The notes under the pieces were generated by a model. It worked only from the letters and a program-made list of their open reading frames with translations, had not been told where the DNA came from and searched no databases. Shown piece by piece: positions 24,488 to 34,324 of a stretch of DNA of 64,000 bases. Position 1 is the first letter of the stretch; the number at the start of each line of letters is the position of its first letter. Source of the DNA: Sideroxydans sp. (GTDB lineage Bacteria > Pseudomonadota > Gammaproteobacteria > Burkholderiales > Gallionellaceae); assembly GCA_024636935.1 (NCBI GenBank), contig JAGXGC010000016.1, positions 1-64,000 of the forward strand, given 5' to 3'. Position numbers and translations under genes: made by a program.

Positions 24488-26458
24488 ATGTCGGCAACAA
24501 TTGATACCCCACAAAATCTGACCTTCCGTCGTTACAAGGACGGCGATAGCAAAGTGAAGCGCTGGAACCAGCAGATATTCCAGGCCAGCTACTCCTATAA
24601 GTGCCCGACATATATCCAATCTACACCTCCGTGCCAAGGCAGCTGCCCAGCCGGTGAGGATATTCGTGGCTATCTCGCCATCGTGCGTGGTACAGAAAAA
24701 GTGCCTAACGGTGCTGACGGCAAGCCCGTCATGCCTTGGCAGGAATATGCCTGGCGTCGTCTGACAGAAGCCAACCCGTTCCCGTCGGTGATGGGTCGCG
24801 TTTGCCCGGCACCTTGTGAATCCGGATGTAACCGTAACGAAGTGGAAGACCACGTCGGTATCAATTCGGTGGAGCACTTCCTCGGCGAATACGCGATTGC
24901 CAATAAGCTGAAGTTCATCAAGCCGGAAGTCGCATCCACCGGCAAGAAAGTCGCCGTGTTGGGCGGTGGCCCAGCTGGTCTGTCAGTCGCCTATCAGCTC
25001 ACGCTGAAGGGCCATGCAGTCACCATCTTCGACGACCACGAATTCCTCGGCGGCATGATGCGTTACGGCATTCCCGGTTTCCGTACCCCGCGCGATGTGT
25101 TGGACGCAGAGATCCAGCGCATCATCGAGCTGGGTGTGCAGACACGTATGAAGTGCCACGTCGGCAAAGACATCACGCTGGAACAGATCAACAAGGAATT
25201 CGATGCCGTGTTCCTCGGCATGGGTGCACAAGCCGGTCGTGCGCTGCCGATCGCTGATTCGGAAGCGCCGAACGTCGTGACGGCGACCGCATTCCTGAAG
25301 GCGTTCAACGATGGCCGTCTGCAACACGTCGGCAAGCGCGTAGTCGTGGTCGGTGGTGGCGATACTTCCATCGACGTGGCGACCGTCGCACGTCGTCTGG
25401 GTCACATCAGCCATGCCAACCAGACCGACACCGAGCTGGCCATCACCGGTCAACTTGCGCATGACGTCGCTGAGATTTCCGCCAAAGAAGGCGCGATGGT
25501 CACCCTGACTTCCGTGTTCCCCATCGACAAGATGCAGGCCAACAAGCACGAGATCGAGCAAGCGCTGGCTGAAGGTATCGCGATCAAGGGCGGTCTGGTG
25601 CCTATCGGCATCGTGCGCGATGCGAACGGTCGTGCCACGGCCCTGCGCGTGATGCAGTGCGAAGCCAAGTTCGTGGGCGGCAAGCTGGAGATCAACAACG
25701 TCGAAGGCAGTGAACAGGACTTCGAAGCAGACCTGATTGTTTCCGCCATCGGCCAAGCTGTGGACTTCACCGGACTGGAAGAATTCAACAACGGCAAAGG
25801 TGCTGTCTCTACCGACCGCAACTATGTGGTCGCAGGCAAGCCCGGCGTGTTCGCAGGCGGCGACGTGATCCGTCCGCACCTGTTGACCACCGCCATCGGC
25901 CACGGTTCTATCGCTGCTGACGGCATCCACAACTTCCTGCTGGGTGTCGATCTGGAGAAGCGTCCCAAGATCGACGCGCACCAGTTCGACCTGATGCGCA
26001 AGCTGGCGGAGAAGGGTATCGAGATCAAGGAAGCCAGCGAACCACTGCGTGGCACAAGCGATTCCAATGTCGCCGTGCACAACTTCGATAACCGTTCTGA
26101 TCGTTACATCATTCCGCACGACAAACTGTTCCTCGGTCACTTCGGTTTCACACCGCGCAAGCAGCGTCATATCATCACGCTGGACGAGCAGACTGCTTTG
26201 GGTAACTTCGAAGAGCGTCTGAATCCGCTGGCTGAAACGGATGCAGTCGCAGAAGCCAAGCGTTGCATGAGTTGCGGTATGTGCTTCGAGTGTGACAACT
26301 GTGTGATGTATTGCCCGCAGACAGCTGTCTACCGAGTCAAGAAGACGGAAGCGACCACTGGTCGTTACGTCGCCACTGACTATGACAAGTGCATCGGCTG
26401 CCACATCTGTGCCGACGTGTGTCCGACTGGCTACATCCAGATGGGTCTGGGTGAGTGA
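24488..26458 (+). CDS. dsrL: DsrL, NAD(P)H:acceptor oxidoreductase partner of DsrAB
   Basis: 656 residues, GltD/NfnB-like flavoprotein. An N-terminal Cys-rich segment (CQGSCPAGE, CPAPCESGC) is followed by the FAD-binding VLGGGPAGLS at about 159, an NAD(P)-binding VVGGGDTSID at about 290 and a C-terminal double ferredoxin (CMSCGMCFECDNC, CIGCHICADVC). DsrL takes electrons released by oxidative DsrAB to NAD+; its presence marks sulfur oxidisers. The stop overlaps the dsrJ start (TGATG). Confidence 0.97.
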   Translation: MSATIDTPQNLTFRRYKDGDSKVKRWNQQIFQASYSYKCPTYIQSTPPCQGSCPAGEDIRGYLAIVRGTEKVPNGADGKPVMPWQEYAWRRLTEANPFPSVMGRVCPAPCESGCNRNEVEDHVGINSVEHFLGEYAIANKLKFIKPEVASTGKKVAVLGGGPAGLSVAYQLTLKGHAVTIFDDHEFLGGMMRYGIPGFRTPRDVLDAEIQRIIELGVQTRMKCHVGKDITLEQINKEFDAVFLGMGAQAGRALPIADSEAPNVVTATAFLKAFNDGRLQHVGKRVVVVGGGDTSIDVATVARRLGHISHANQTDTELAITGQLAHDVAEISAKEGAMVTLTSVFPIDKMQANKHEIEQALAEGIAIKGGLVPIGIVRDANGRATALRVMQCEAKFVGGKLEINNVEGSEQDFEADLIVSAIGQAVDFTGLEEFNNGKGAVSTDRNYVVAGKPGVFAGGDVIRPHLLTTAIGHGSIAADGIHNFLLGVDLEKRPKIDAHQFDLMRKLAEKGIEIKEASEPLRGTSDSNVAVHNFDNRSDRYIIPHDKLFLGHFGFTPRKQRHIITLDEQTALGNFEERLNPLAETDAVAEAKRCMSCGMCFECDNCVMYCPQTAVYRVKKTEATTGRYVATDYDKCIGCHICADVCPTGYIQMGLGE

Positions 26459-26829
26459 TGAAGCTGCTCGTATCCCTGTTGCTGACGCTGTGTGTCTCGC
26501 TGGCCTGGGCCAGTGAGGCGGCATCACCCAAGCTGGATATCGGCAAGGGTGGACAGTGCGTGGAAGATACGCAGTGGATGCGCAAGAATCACATGCACCT
26601 GCTCAAGCATGCTCGTGATGATGCTTTGCGTCGTGGTATCCGTGATGAGAAACACAGTTTGAAAGCCTGCATCGAGTGTCATGCCAGCACCAAGGACGAC
26701 AGTGTGACTGCGCGTGCAGACAGCTTCTGTGTTGGTTGTCACAAGTATGAAGCGGTGAAGCTGGATTGTTTTGAATGTCATTCCGGCACGCGTAAAAGTG
26801 CATGGTTGCAGCAGAGGAACGCCAAATGA
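26458..26829 (+). CDS. dsrJ: DsrJ, periplasmic triheme cytochrome c
   Basis: 123 residues from ATG 26458 (a GTG codon three bases earlier is in frame). The N-terminus is a signal peptide or anchor (LLVSLLLTLCVSLAWA). Three CxxCH heme motifs lie at residues 71-75 (CIECH), 91-95 (CVGCH) and 104-108 (CFECH). Cys34 (GGQCVED) is positioned to be the unusual His/Cys axial ligand known in DsrJ. Overlaps dsrO by 4 bases. Confidence 0.96.
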   Translation: MKLLVSLLLTLCVSLAWASEAASPKLDIGKGGQCVEDTQWMRKNHMHLLKHARDDALRRGIRDEKHSLKACIECHASTKDDSVTARADSFCVGCHKYEAVKLDCFECHSGTRKSAWLQQRNAK

Positions 26830-27542
26830 GCGACATGGATATGAACCGTCGTAACTTCCTCAAGACCTCGGTCGGCGCGGCAGCTGTCGCTATCGCACCG
26901 GGCATGATGCTGTACTCCGTCGCGCAGGGTAAGAGCGAGGGTGCCAGCAGCAAAGTGCGCTGGGGCATGCTGATCGACACCAACCAGTGCAAGCCCGGTT
27001 GCAACGATTGTGTGACCGCCTGCAACAATGAGAACGGCTTGTCCAGCGAGACTAAATCGACCGACTCGCAATGGATACGCAAGATCGAGATCAAAGATAT
27101 CAGCAGCGGCCGAGAGATATCGCTGCCGATGATGTGTCAGCACTGCGAGCATCCACCTTGTGTGGATGTGTGCCCGACCAACGCTTCGATGAAGCGTGCA
27201 GACGGTATCGTGTTGGTGGATAAGCACCTCTGTATCGGTTGCCGTTATTGCATGATGGCCTGCCCATACAAGGCACGGTCTTTCGTACACGAACCGCTGC
27301 ATGACCAGAATCCGGATGTGCCGCGCGGTAAGGGCACCGTCGAGAGCTGCACGCTGTGCGTGCACCGTATCGATGTAGGCGGTAAGCCTGCTTGCTCCGA
27401 AGCTTGTCCGAACAAAGCGATCGTGTTCGGTGACTTGAACGACGAGAACAGCGAGATCGCACAAAAAGTGCGTAGCGTCGCATCAGTGCAGGTGCGTGCC
27501 GACCTGCGTCTGAACCCCGGCGTTCGTTATCAGGGACTATGA
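26826..27542 (+). CDS. dsrO: DsrO, Tat-exported ferredoxin-like subunit
   Basis: 238 residues from ATG 26826, in an ATGA overlap with dsrJ. Twin-arginine signal RRNFLK at residues 8-13. The mature part carries the NrfC/HybA-type cysteine groups (CKPGCNDC, CQHCEHPPCVDVC, CIGCRYCMMACP, CTLCVHR...CSEACP) for several [4Fe-4S] clusters. It passes electrons between DsrJ and the membrane protein DsrP. ATGA overlap with dsrP. Confidence 0.96.
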   Translation: MSDMDMNRRNFLKTSVGAAAVAIAPGMMLYSVAQGKSEGASSKVRWGMLIDTNQCKPGCNDCVTACNNENGLSSETKSTDSQWIRKIEIKDISSGREISLPMMCQHCEHPPCVDVCPTNASMKRADGIVLVDKHLCIGCRYCMMACPYKARSFVHEPLHDQNPDVPRGKGTVESCTLCVHRIDVGGKPACSEACPNKAIVFGDLNDENSEIAQKVRSVASVQVRADLRLNPGVRYQGL

Positions 27543-28738
27543 CCATGTCTTCTTCTACACCAAAACTCGCTGCGCTGCATTTCAAGAACCGCTTGTACTG
27601 GCTGCTGCTCGTTGTTGGCGGCATGGTCGCTGCGGCAGGCATGTATGCCGTGCACATGATGGAATCGCAGGGTCACATCATCACCGGTATGAACAACCAG
27701 ATCGTGTGGGGTATGCCGCACGTGTTCGCTATCTTCCTCATCGTGGCTGCTTCCGGCGTGCTGAACGTAGCGTCTATTGGCTCCGTGTTCGGTAAGGCGA
27801 TCTATAAGGCACGCGCACCGCTGGCGAGCTTGCTGTCCATCGCCATGATATCCGGTGGTCTGACTGTACTGATGCTGGACCTGGGTCGTCCCGATCGCAT
27901 CATCGTCGCTGCGACCAACTACAACCTGACATCGGTGTTCGCTTGGAACGTGCTGCTGTATTCCGGCATGGTGGGTCTGGTAGTGGTCTATCTGTGGACC
28001 ATGATGGAACGCCGTATGAATCCATACAACAAAGCTGCCGGTATCGGTGTGTTCGTGTGGCGTTTTGTGCTGACCACCGGTACGGGCTTGATCTTCGCTT
28101 TCCTGACTGCGCGTCAAGCATATGGTTCAGCCTTGCTGCCACCGATGTTTATCGTCTTGTCGTTCGCATGGGGTATGGCTGTGTTCCATCTGGTGCAGAC
28201 CAGCATCTATATGTGGAACGTGAAAGAGATCGATCCGTCCATCCTGTCGCGCAAGAAACATCTGCTCGGTGTGTTCGTGCTCGGCTCGCTATACATGGTC
28301 GCTACCTATCACTTCACCAACGCCTACTTTGCGCATCAGCAAGGATTTGAGCGTTTCATCCTGGTTGATGGTGGCATCTATCCGAGTTTGTTCTGGTGGG
28401 GCTATTTCTTGCTGGGCAACATCGTGCCGCTGGTGTTGTTGTATGCACCGGGCATTCAGCGTGACCGCTGGACTGCGCTGGCGGCATTGCTGATCATCCT
28501 CGGCGGGTTTGCGTTGCTGTATGTGTTCATCATCGGCGGACAGGCTTGGCCGCTCAACCTGTTTCCTGGTTACGAAGTGACTAGTACTTTCGCAGACGGT
28601 CAGATCAGTGCCTACAGTCCCTCGATTTACGAGTTCCTGTTGGGTCTGGCTGGCTTGTCTATCGCCTTCCTCATCACCACCGTCAGCGTACGCGTGTTGA
28701 ACTTCATGCCGCAGGATAAGCCGTACATCGCGGACTGA
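27539..28738 (+). CDS. dsrP: DsrP, NrfD-type membrane subunit
   Basis: 399 residues with about ten hydrophobic helices (for example WLLLVVGGMVAAAGMYAV and WGMPHVFAIFLIVAASG). It belongs to the NrfD/PsrC family of quinone-interacting integral proteins. It works with DsrO and DsrJ as the periplasm-facing module of DsrMKJOP. Confidence 0.96.
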   Translation: MTMSSSTPKLAALHFKNRLYWLLLVVGGMVAAAGMYAVHMMESQGHIITGMNNQIVWGMPHVFAIFLIVAASGVLNVASIGSVFGKAIYKARAPLASLLSIAMISGGLTVLMLDLGRPDRIIVAATNYNLTSVFAWNVLLYSGMVGLVVVYLWTMMERRMNPYNKAAGIGVFVWRFVLTTGTGLIFAFLTARQAYGSALLPPMFIVLSFAWGMAVFHLVQTSIYMWNVKEIDPSILSRKKHLLGVFVLGSLYMVATYHFTNAYFAHQQGFERFILVDGGIYPSLFWWGYFLLGNIVPLVLLYAPGIQRDRWTALAALLIILGGFALLYVFIIGGQAWPLNLFPGYEVTSTFADGQISAYSPSIYEFLLGLAGLSIAFLITTVSVRVLNFMPQDKPYIAD

Positions 28739-28757
28739 TCCTGCAGGAAAGGCTGCC

Positions 28758-30164
28758 ATGAACCGTATGCTGATTTCGGCAGCACACAAATCCTCCGGTA
28801 AGACTATGGTCAGCATCGGCCTGTGCGCGGCACTTGCTGCGCGCGGCCATGCGGTGCAGCCGTTCAAAAAAGGCCCGGACTACATCGACCCGATGTGGCT
28901 GGGGCAGGCCGCCGGCCATGATTGCCGCAACCTCGATCTGTACCTGATGGAGAACGACGATGTCGTCGCCACCTTCGCGCGCCATGCGTCGGAAGTGAAT
29001 CTGGTCGAAGGCAACAAAGGTTTGTATGACGGCTTGGCGCTGGATGGCAGCAACAGCAACGCCGCACTGGCCAAACTGCTCGATCTGCCGGTGATACTGG
29101 TCATCGATGCGCGCGGTATGACGCGCGGCATAGCGCCGCTGATCCTCGGCTATCAAGCCTTCGATAAAGACATCAATATCGCCGGTGTCATCCTCAACAA
29201 TCTTGGCGGTAAGCGTCACGAATCCAAACTACGTCAGGTCATCGAGCATTACACCGATGTGCAGGTGATTGGTGCCATCCAACACGATGAGCGTCTGTCC
29301 ATCGTCGAGCGTCATCTGGGTCTGATGCCCAGCAACGAATCTCATGTCGCCACAGCCAAGATCAAACAGATCGGTGAGGCCATCGCCGAACAGGTCGATC
29401 TGGACAAGCTGCTCGAACTTTCGCGCAAAGAACCACTGGCGACCCCGCACAAAGCTTTGGTTAGCGCTTTGCCCTGTGGCGACAAAGTGCGCATCGCCAT
29501 CGCGCGCGACCGCGCTTTCGGTTTCTATTACGCCGACGACCTCGATGCGCTGGAAGCGGCGGGGGCTGAGCTGGTGCCGTTCGATGCTTTGCGCGATGCA
29601 CATCTGCCCGAAGTCGACGGTCTGTATATAGGCGGCGGCTTCCCCGAGACATGTGCCGCCGAGTTGGAAGCCAACACCACTATGCGTGGCGAGATCAAGC
29701 AAGCTATCGCCAACGGCATGCCGGCCTATGCCGAGTGCGGCGGGCTAATGTATCTTTCGCGAAGTCTGAATTACGAAGGCCGTACTTTTGACATGGTTGG
29801 CGCCATTCCCGGCGATGTGAAGATGCATGCCAAACCCATCGGTCGCGGCTACGTACATCTGAAAGAAGATGCAGAACATCCCTGGCCGCGTCCGGATGCA
29901 CCGGCCAAACAGATCAAGGCACACGAGTTCCATTATTCGAGTCTGGAGAACCTTCCGCCTGACTGTTGCTTCGCTTACCATGTGGAGCGCGGTTACGGCA
30001 TCAACGGCGAGCGCGACGGCATCATCGTCAACAACCTGTTGGCCTCTTATACGCACCTGCGCACCATTGGCAGTTGCTATTGGGCTACCCGCTTCGTCGG
30101 ATTCATCCGTCGTTGCAAGGGTGAAGCTCTGAACTCAATTTCACTGAAAGAGAAAGCACTATGA
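28758..30164 (+). CDS. dsrN: DsrN, siroheme amidase (CbiA-like)
   Basis: 468 residues. N-terminal ATP-binding domain with ISAAHKSSGKTMVSIGL and FKKGPDYIDP; C-terminal type-I glutamine amidotransferase domain with GGGFPE and the nucleophile in YAECGGLMYL. It amidates siroheme to the siroamide form used by DsrAB; CbiA itself acts on cobyrinic acid, but the operon position decides. ATGA overlap with the next gene. Confidence 0.94.
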   Translation: MNRMLISAAHKSSGKTMVSIGLCAALAARGHAVQPFKKGPDYIDPMWLGQAAGHDCRNLDLYLMENDDVVATFARHASEVNLVEGNKGLYDGLALDGSNSNAALAKLLDLPVILVIDARGMTRGIAPLILGYQAFDKDINIAGVILNNLGGKRHESKLRQVIEHYTDVQVIGAIQHDERLSIVERHLGLMPSNESHVATAKIKQIGEAIAEQVDLDKLLELSRKEPLATPHKALVSALPCGDKVRIAIARDRAFGFYYADDLDALEAAGAELVPFDALRDAHLPEVDGLYIGGGFPETCAAELEANTTMRGEIKQAIANGMPAYAECGGLMYLSRSLNYEGRTFDMVGAIPGDVKMHAKPIGRGYVHLKEDAEHPWPRPDAPAKQIKAHEFHYSSLENLPPDCCFAYHVERGYGINGERDGIIVNNLLASYTHLRTIGSCYWATRFVGFIRRCKGEALNSISLKEKAL

Positions 30165-30760
30165 ACATTAGTCTGTATCAGGCCGCTATCGCGGCATTCG
30201 ACAACGCCAATTCCGAAGACCCTAATCTGGAAGTGTTCGAAGGCACGACTTACCCGAAAGAATTGCTGTATGCACAGCGTATGACCGACATGCAGGAGCG
30301 CTTCGCGCCCGACGCATCCGAAGCGGTGAAGCTGGCCTGTCGCGCACAACACATCCAGCGCTGGAAGAGCCCGCGCAGCGATTACCCGATGGACAAAAAA
30401 GGCTACATGCTGTGGCGCACTAATCTGTACAAGTTCCATGCTGAGACCGCCGGTGCTTTGATGAAGGAAGTCGGCTACGACGATGAGATGATCGCGCGCG
30501 TGAAGACCATCGTGGGTAAGAAGGATCTAAAGAGCAATCCTGAGACACAGTTGATGGAAGACGTGGTCGACCTGTCATTTCTTGAACATTACATACTCCA
30601 CTTCGCCGAGATGAAGCCGGATTACGACGAAGCCAAGTGGATACTCATCATCAAGAAAACTTGGGGCAAGATGTCCGACAGTGCACATGAGTTCGCACTG
30701 GCAGGCAAGATCAAACTGCCGGAGGCTTTGGTGCCGTTGATCTTGAAAGCGATCCAGTAA
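30161..30760 (+). CDS. DUF4202 family protein in the dsr operon
   Basis: 199 residues, cytoplasmic. DUF4202 signatures: LACRAQHIQRWKSPRSDYP, YLMWRT-like LWRTNLYKFHAE and DVVDLSFLEHY. The paired His/Asp residues hint at an HD-like metal site, but this is my reading. The function is unknown. It overlaps dsrN by 4 bases and its stop abuts cysG directly, placing it between two siroheme genes. A role in siroheme/siroamide formation or DsrAB maturation is plausible. Confidence 0.85.
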   Translation: MNISLYQAAIAAFDNANSEDPNLEVFEGTTYPKELLYAQRMTDMQERFAPDASEAVKLACRAQHIQRWKSPRSDYPMDKKGYMLWRTNLYKFHAETAGALMKEVGYDDEMIARVKTIVGKKDLKSNPETQLMEDVVDLSFLEHYILHFAEMKPDYDEAKWILIIKKTWGKMSDSAHEFALAGKIKLPEALVPLILKAIQ

Positions 30761-32140
30761 ATGGATTACTTGCCGGTATTTCAGAAGGTCAAAGGCCGCC
30801 TCTGTCTGGTAGTCGGTGGTGGTACGGTCGGCGCACGCAAGGCGGGTGTGCTGCTAGAAGCCGGTGCCAAGGTGCGCGTAGTCGCGCCCGAGATCGACGA
30901 AGAATTGCAGGCGCATGCCAACGTTGAAGCAGTACTCACCCGTTTCGAGCCGCAGCATCTGGAAGGTGTGATGCTCATCATCGCGGCCACCAACGACCGT
31001 GAAGTGAATAAGCAGGTCTCAGCACTGGCTCAGGCACGCAACATTCCGGTCAATGTGGTGGATGATCCAGAGCTGTGCAGCTTCATCATGCCCGCCATCA
31101 TGGACCGTTCGCCGCTGATGGTGGCGTTCTCCAGCGGTGGTGCATCGCCGGTGCTGACGCGCATGATGCGCGGCAAACTGGAAACAGTGATTCCGCAGAA
31201 CTACAGCAATCTCGCAGGTTTCGCCGAGCGCTTCCGCGAAGAGGTGAAGAAGCGCGTGACCAATCCGGCCAAGCGCCGCATCTTTTGGGAGAACGTGTTC
31301 GACGGTGTCGTTGCTGAGAAAGTGTTGACCGGCGATGAAGCGGCAGCTGAAGCCATGCTGCAACAGATGATGGCTGACGAAGACAATATCGTGCGCGGCG
31401 AGGTGTATCTGGTCGGTGCAGGCCCCGGTGATCCCGATCTGCTCACTTTCCGCGCGCTACGTCTGATGCAGAAGGCCGATGTGGTGGTGTACGACAATCT
31501 GGTGTCCAAACCTATCGTCGATATGACACGCCGTGATGCAGATCGCATCTTCGTCGGTAAGAAACGCAACGACCATACATTGCAACAGGAAGAGATCAAT
31601 CTGTTGCTGGTGCGTCTGGCCAAGGAAGGCAAGCGAGTGCTGCGCTTGAAGGGCGGCGATCCCTTCATCTTCGGTCGTGGCGGCGAAGAGATCGAGACAC
31701 TGGCAGCGGAAGGCATCCCGTTCCAAGTGGTACCCGGCATCACTGCAGCCTCTGGCGTAGCGTCTTATGCCGGCATCCCGCTGACCCATAGAGACCATGC
31801 GCAGTCCTGCGTATTCGTCACCGGCCACCTCAAGGATGGCACGATGAATCTGGATTGGGAGCAACTTGCCCGTCCGCGTCAGACCGTGGTGGTGTACATG
31901 GGGCTGCACGGTTTGGATACCTTGTGCTCGAAACTGATCGAGCATGGCCTGCCCGACACGACACCTATCGCCATCGTGCAGCACGGCACACAGCCCACGC
32001 AGCGCGTGTTCACTGGCACATTGGCAACACTGCCTGCCATCGCAGAGCGCGAGAAGCCTCAAGCGCCCACACTCATCATCGTCGGCGGGGTGGTCACCCT
32101 GCGCGAGAAACTTGCGTGGTTCCATCCGCAGCAGAACTAA
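30761..32140 (+). CDS. cysG: Siroheme synthase CysG
   Basis: 459 residues. The N-terminal Met8-like NAD-dependent dehydrogenase/ferrochelatase domain (about 1-150) starts with [16 protein letters not shown]. The C-terminal uroporphyrinogen-III methyltransferase (about 215-455) has [32 protein letters not shown] and [10 protein letters not shown]. It supplies the siroheme that DsrN then amidates for DsrAB. ATG 30761 follows the previous stop with no gap. Confidence 0.96.
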   Translation: MDYLPVFQKVKGRLCLVVGGGTVGARKAGVLLEAGAKVRVVAPEIDEELQAHANVEAVLTRFEPQHLEGVMLIIAATNDREVNKQVSALAQARNIPVNVVDDPELCSFIMPAIMDRSPLMVAFSSGGASPVLTRMMRGKLETVIPQNYSNLAGFAERFREEVKKRVTNPAKRRIFWENVFDGVVAEKVLTGDEAAAEAMLQQMMADEDNIVRGEVYLVGAGPGDPDLLTFRALRLMQKADVVVYDNLVSKPIVDMTRRDADRIFVGKKRNDHTLQQEEINLLLVRLAKEGKRVLRLKGGDPFIFGRGGEEIETLAAEGIPFQVVPGITAASGVASYAGIPLTHRDHAQSCVFVTGHLKDGTMNLDWEQLARPRQTVVVYMGLHGLDTLCSKLIEHGLPDTTPIAIVQHGTQPTQRVFTGTLATLPAIAEREKPQAPTLIIVGGVVTLREKLAWFHPQQN

Positions 32141-32180
32141 ATTCGCTTCGTAGTCCAATAGCAAAAAAGGGAGAAAAAAG

Positions 32181-33074
32181 ATGAAGCAAGTGATGAGAAA
32201 GGTGTTGCTGTCCGTGGCGCTAATGTGTGTCGCGATCGGTGCGCAAGCAAAAGATGCGATCTACAAACCGTTCGTACTGGCTTCCACCGGCGCAGGAACA
32301 GTCGTCGAGAAAACCGTTCAAGTGAAGAGTGCGCTGACGGCTGCCGGTTTTACGGTGGTAGGCGAATATGCCCCATTCGATGGGGCCAACATCATCATCA
32401 TCACCAATGACGCGCTGAAGCAGAACGCCGCTGCATCGGAGCAGGGTGGTTACGGTGCAGTGCAGCGCGTATCCATCACCGCTGCCGATAAGGACGTGCA
32501 AGTCAGCTATACCAATCCGGTCTATATGTCCTATGTATACCGCATGAAGGGCGACCTCTCAGATGTGTCCGCTGCGCTGGAAAAGGCGCTGGGCAGAGTA
32601 GAGGAGTTTGGTGCCAAGGGACTGACCGAGAAGCAGGCGCGCAAGTATCACTACATGTTCGGCATGGAGTATTTCGACGAGCCGAGCATACTGGCCAGAT
32701 ACGACAGTTATGAAGAAGCTGTGAAGGCAGTCGATGCAAAACTGTCAGCCAATCAAAACGGTGTGAGCAAGGTGTATCGTGTCGATGTGCCGGGCAAAGA
32801 AGAGAGCGTATTCGGCGTGGCATTGAAGAACGAAGACAAATACAAGGACGATACCTTCATCATGTCCGAGATTGATTTTCATGATGTGAAGTCGACTGCA
32901 CATCTGCCGTATGAAGTGCTGGTGTCCGGTAACAAAGTGTATGCGTTGTATGCACGTTTTCGCATCGCCATCAACTTCCCAGACCTTTCCATGATGGGTA
33001 AACATAGCTTCATGAACATTATGAAGACGCCGGAAGCTGTCCGGGAAGCACTGGAAGGTGCAGTAAAGAAATAA
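32181..33074 (+). CDS. Periplasmic protein of unknown function, dsr-linked
   Basis: 297 residues with a clear signal peptide (VLLSVALMCVAIGAQA). The mature part is alpha/beta and soluble, without Cys or heme motifs. Notable segments are FVLASTGAGTVVEKTVQVK, the aromatic MSYVYRMKG and YHYMFGMEYFDE. No family recognised with certainty. A GGGAGAAAAAAG ribosome site and 40-bp gap follow cysG, so it is probably still co-transcribed. It could be a periplasmic sulfur-handling or assembly factor for DsrJ/DsrO; untested. Confidence 0.72.
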   Translation: MKQVMRKVLLSVALMCVAIGAQAKDAIYKPFVLASTGAGTVVEKTVQVKSALTAAGFTVVGEYAPFDGANIIIITNDALKQNAAASEQGGYGAVQRVSITAADKDVQVSYTNPVYMSYVYRMKGDLSDVSAALEKALGRVEEFGAKGLTEKQARKYHYMFGMEYFDEPSILARYDSYEEAVKAVDAKLSANQNGVSKVYRVDVPGKEESVFGVALKNEDKYKDDTFIMSEIDFHDVKSTAHLPYEVLVSGNKVYALYARFRIAINFPDLSMMGKHSFMNIMKTPEAVREALEGAVKK

Positions 33075-33088
33075 GCTGGAGGTAAGCC

Positions 33089-33556
33089 ATGACTGAATTG
33101 ATGACAGCAGCCTACGCGGGCGATCTGGAAAAAGTGAAGAATCTGCTGGCAGCAGGAGCGGACGTGAACGCGACCGATGAAGCAGGCTGGACCGCGCTGA
33201 TGAAGGCTTGCTACAACGCCGAAGAGAAGCATGGCTTTGCGGATGTGGTACAGGCTTTGATCGATGCCGGAGCGAACATCGAGTCGCCCATCGGCTACGG
33301 TGTGCGGCCGCTGATGCTGGCCGCAGGTTATGGCGAGACTGCGGTCGTCGATACTTTGCTCAAGGCCGGTGCCGACGTGCTGGCCAAGAACGAAGGCGGC
33401 TTCACCGCATTGATGATGGTGAAACAGAAGTTCTACGTGGATGTCATCAACCTGCTGCACGAGGCCGAGCAATTGGCCGGCCTGGGCGAGAATAGCTGTG
33501 CCAGCAAGAACGCCCCCGGCAGCAATGTCGTCACCTTTATGAAACGCCCGGAATAA
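33089..33556 (+). CDS. Ankyrin-repeat protein
   Basis: 155 residues, cytoplasmic. Three to four ankyrin units: MTAAYAGDLEKVKNLLAAGADVN, GWTALMKACYNAE, QALIDAGANIESP, LMLAAGYGETAVVDTLLKAGADV. These are protein-binding scaffolds. A GGAGG site precedes ATG 33089. Its place in the tail of the dsr operon suggests a chaperone or assembly role for a Dsr component. Confidence 0.88.
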   Translation: MTELMTAAYAGDLEKVKNLLAAGADVNATDEAGWTALMKACYNAEEKHGFADVVQALIDAGANIESPIGYGVRPLMLAAGYGETAVVDTLLKAGADVLAKNEGGFTALMMVKQKFYVDVINLLHEAEQLAGLGENSCASKNAPGSNVVTFMKRPE

Positions 33557-33567
33557 GCGAGGACGCC

Positions 33568-33795
33568 ATGCCCTATTACATCTACCGCATCACCGAACGT
33601 CCTATCCGCATACTGGAAAAGCTGGAACAGCACGAGGTCTACAAAGACGCCTCCACACGCGCCAAGGAATTGCGCAAGGAAGAAGAGTCGGGCGAGAACG
33701 GCAGTATCAAGATGATCCATGCCGAGAACGAACTGCAAGCCGAAGACCTGTTGAACGAGGTGCGCGAACCGGCGCCGCAACTGGGCGACGACTAA
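33568..33795 (+). CDS. Small charged protein, dsr-linked
   Basis: 75 residues, strongly charged (KELRKEEESGENG). It starts MPYYIYRITERPIRILEKLE, reading like a small conserved beta-hairpin plus helix. No Cys, so it is not the IscA-like DsrR. Function unknown; 11 bases after the ankyrin gene. Confidence 0.75.
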   Translation: MPYYIYRITERPIRILEKLEQHEVYKDASTRAKELRKEEESGENGSIKMIHAENELQAEDLLNEVREPAPQLGDD

Positions 33796-33819
33796 GGCGA
33801 ATGATCGGAGGCTGATGCG

Positions 33820-34257
33820 ATGGACGAAGCGGCCTACAGAAAGACACTGGAAGCGACACACCCCTTGCTGTGTCCGTTCAGCAAGGCTTTGTTCTCAGCA
33901 TGTGTCGCTTGTTCCAAGGCTGGACGTATGAATCTGGCAGAACGCGAACTGATCGTTTGTGATGAAGCCGGTCTGCAAAAGCGCTGCACCCGCATACACG
34001 ATGCATTGCGCCATAACTTCGGTTTTGCCATCCACATCCTGCACGACGAAGCACCCATTCCCCACGCTCAAGAGATGCGTATCCAGTGCGGTGGTCTGCG
34101 CGGTCTGCAAGACGTACTGCGTGGCGATGCCGAGGTGAAGGATGTGAATGAACTGATGTGTGCAGCTTTGCAACGCTGGCCCGAAGAAGGAGATATCCCG
34201 TTCTCGGAAGTGGTGCATGCCGCGCACCTGCATTATCAAGGAAGACACAGCAGATGA
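33820..34257 (+). CDS. Cysteine-containing protein of unknown function at the end of the dsr operon
   Basis: 145 residues with six cysteines (LLCPFSKALFSACVACSKAGR, IVCDEAG, KRCTRIH, IQCGG, LMCAAL). The first three could be metal ligands (C-x10-C-x2-C). Cytoplasmic by lack of a signal. I do not recognise the family. AGGAG-like site before ATG 33820. Last gene before moaA. Confidence 0.7.
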   Translation: MDEAAYRKTLEATHPLLCPFSKALFSACVACSKAGRMNLAERELIVCDEAGLQKRCTRIHDALRHNFGFAIHILHDEAPIPHAQEMRIQCGGLRGLQDVLRGDAEVKDVNELMCAALQRWPEEGDIPFSEVVHAAHLHYQGRHSR

Positions 34258-34324
34258 AGGTGTCTGCTGCCGCTACAATGCAGGCCATAGAGAGTTGCAT
34301 CAAATAACAGGTATCGAATCAGGA

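Noticed and set aside
24983-26527. Long minus-strand open frame opposite dsrL
   Set aside because: It is the antisense shadow of a well-supported gene in G+C-rich DNA. Its composition (His/Asp/Val-rich) and lack of a ribosome site argue against coding.
33568-33795. Small dsr-linked gene as dsrR
   Set aside because: DsrR is a longer IscA-like protein; this 75-residue charged protein does not match it.
34160-34324. N-terminal extension of MoaA
   Set aside because: It overlaps the preceding gene in another frame; MoaA homology begins just after ATG 34325.
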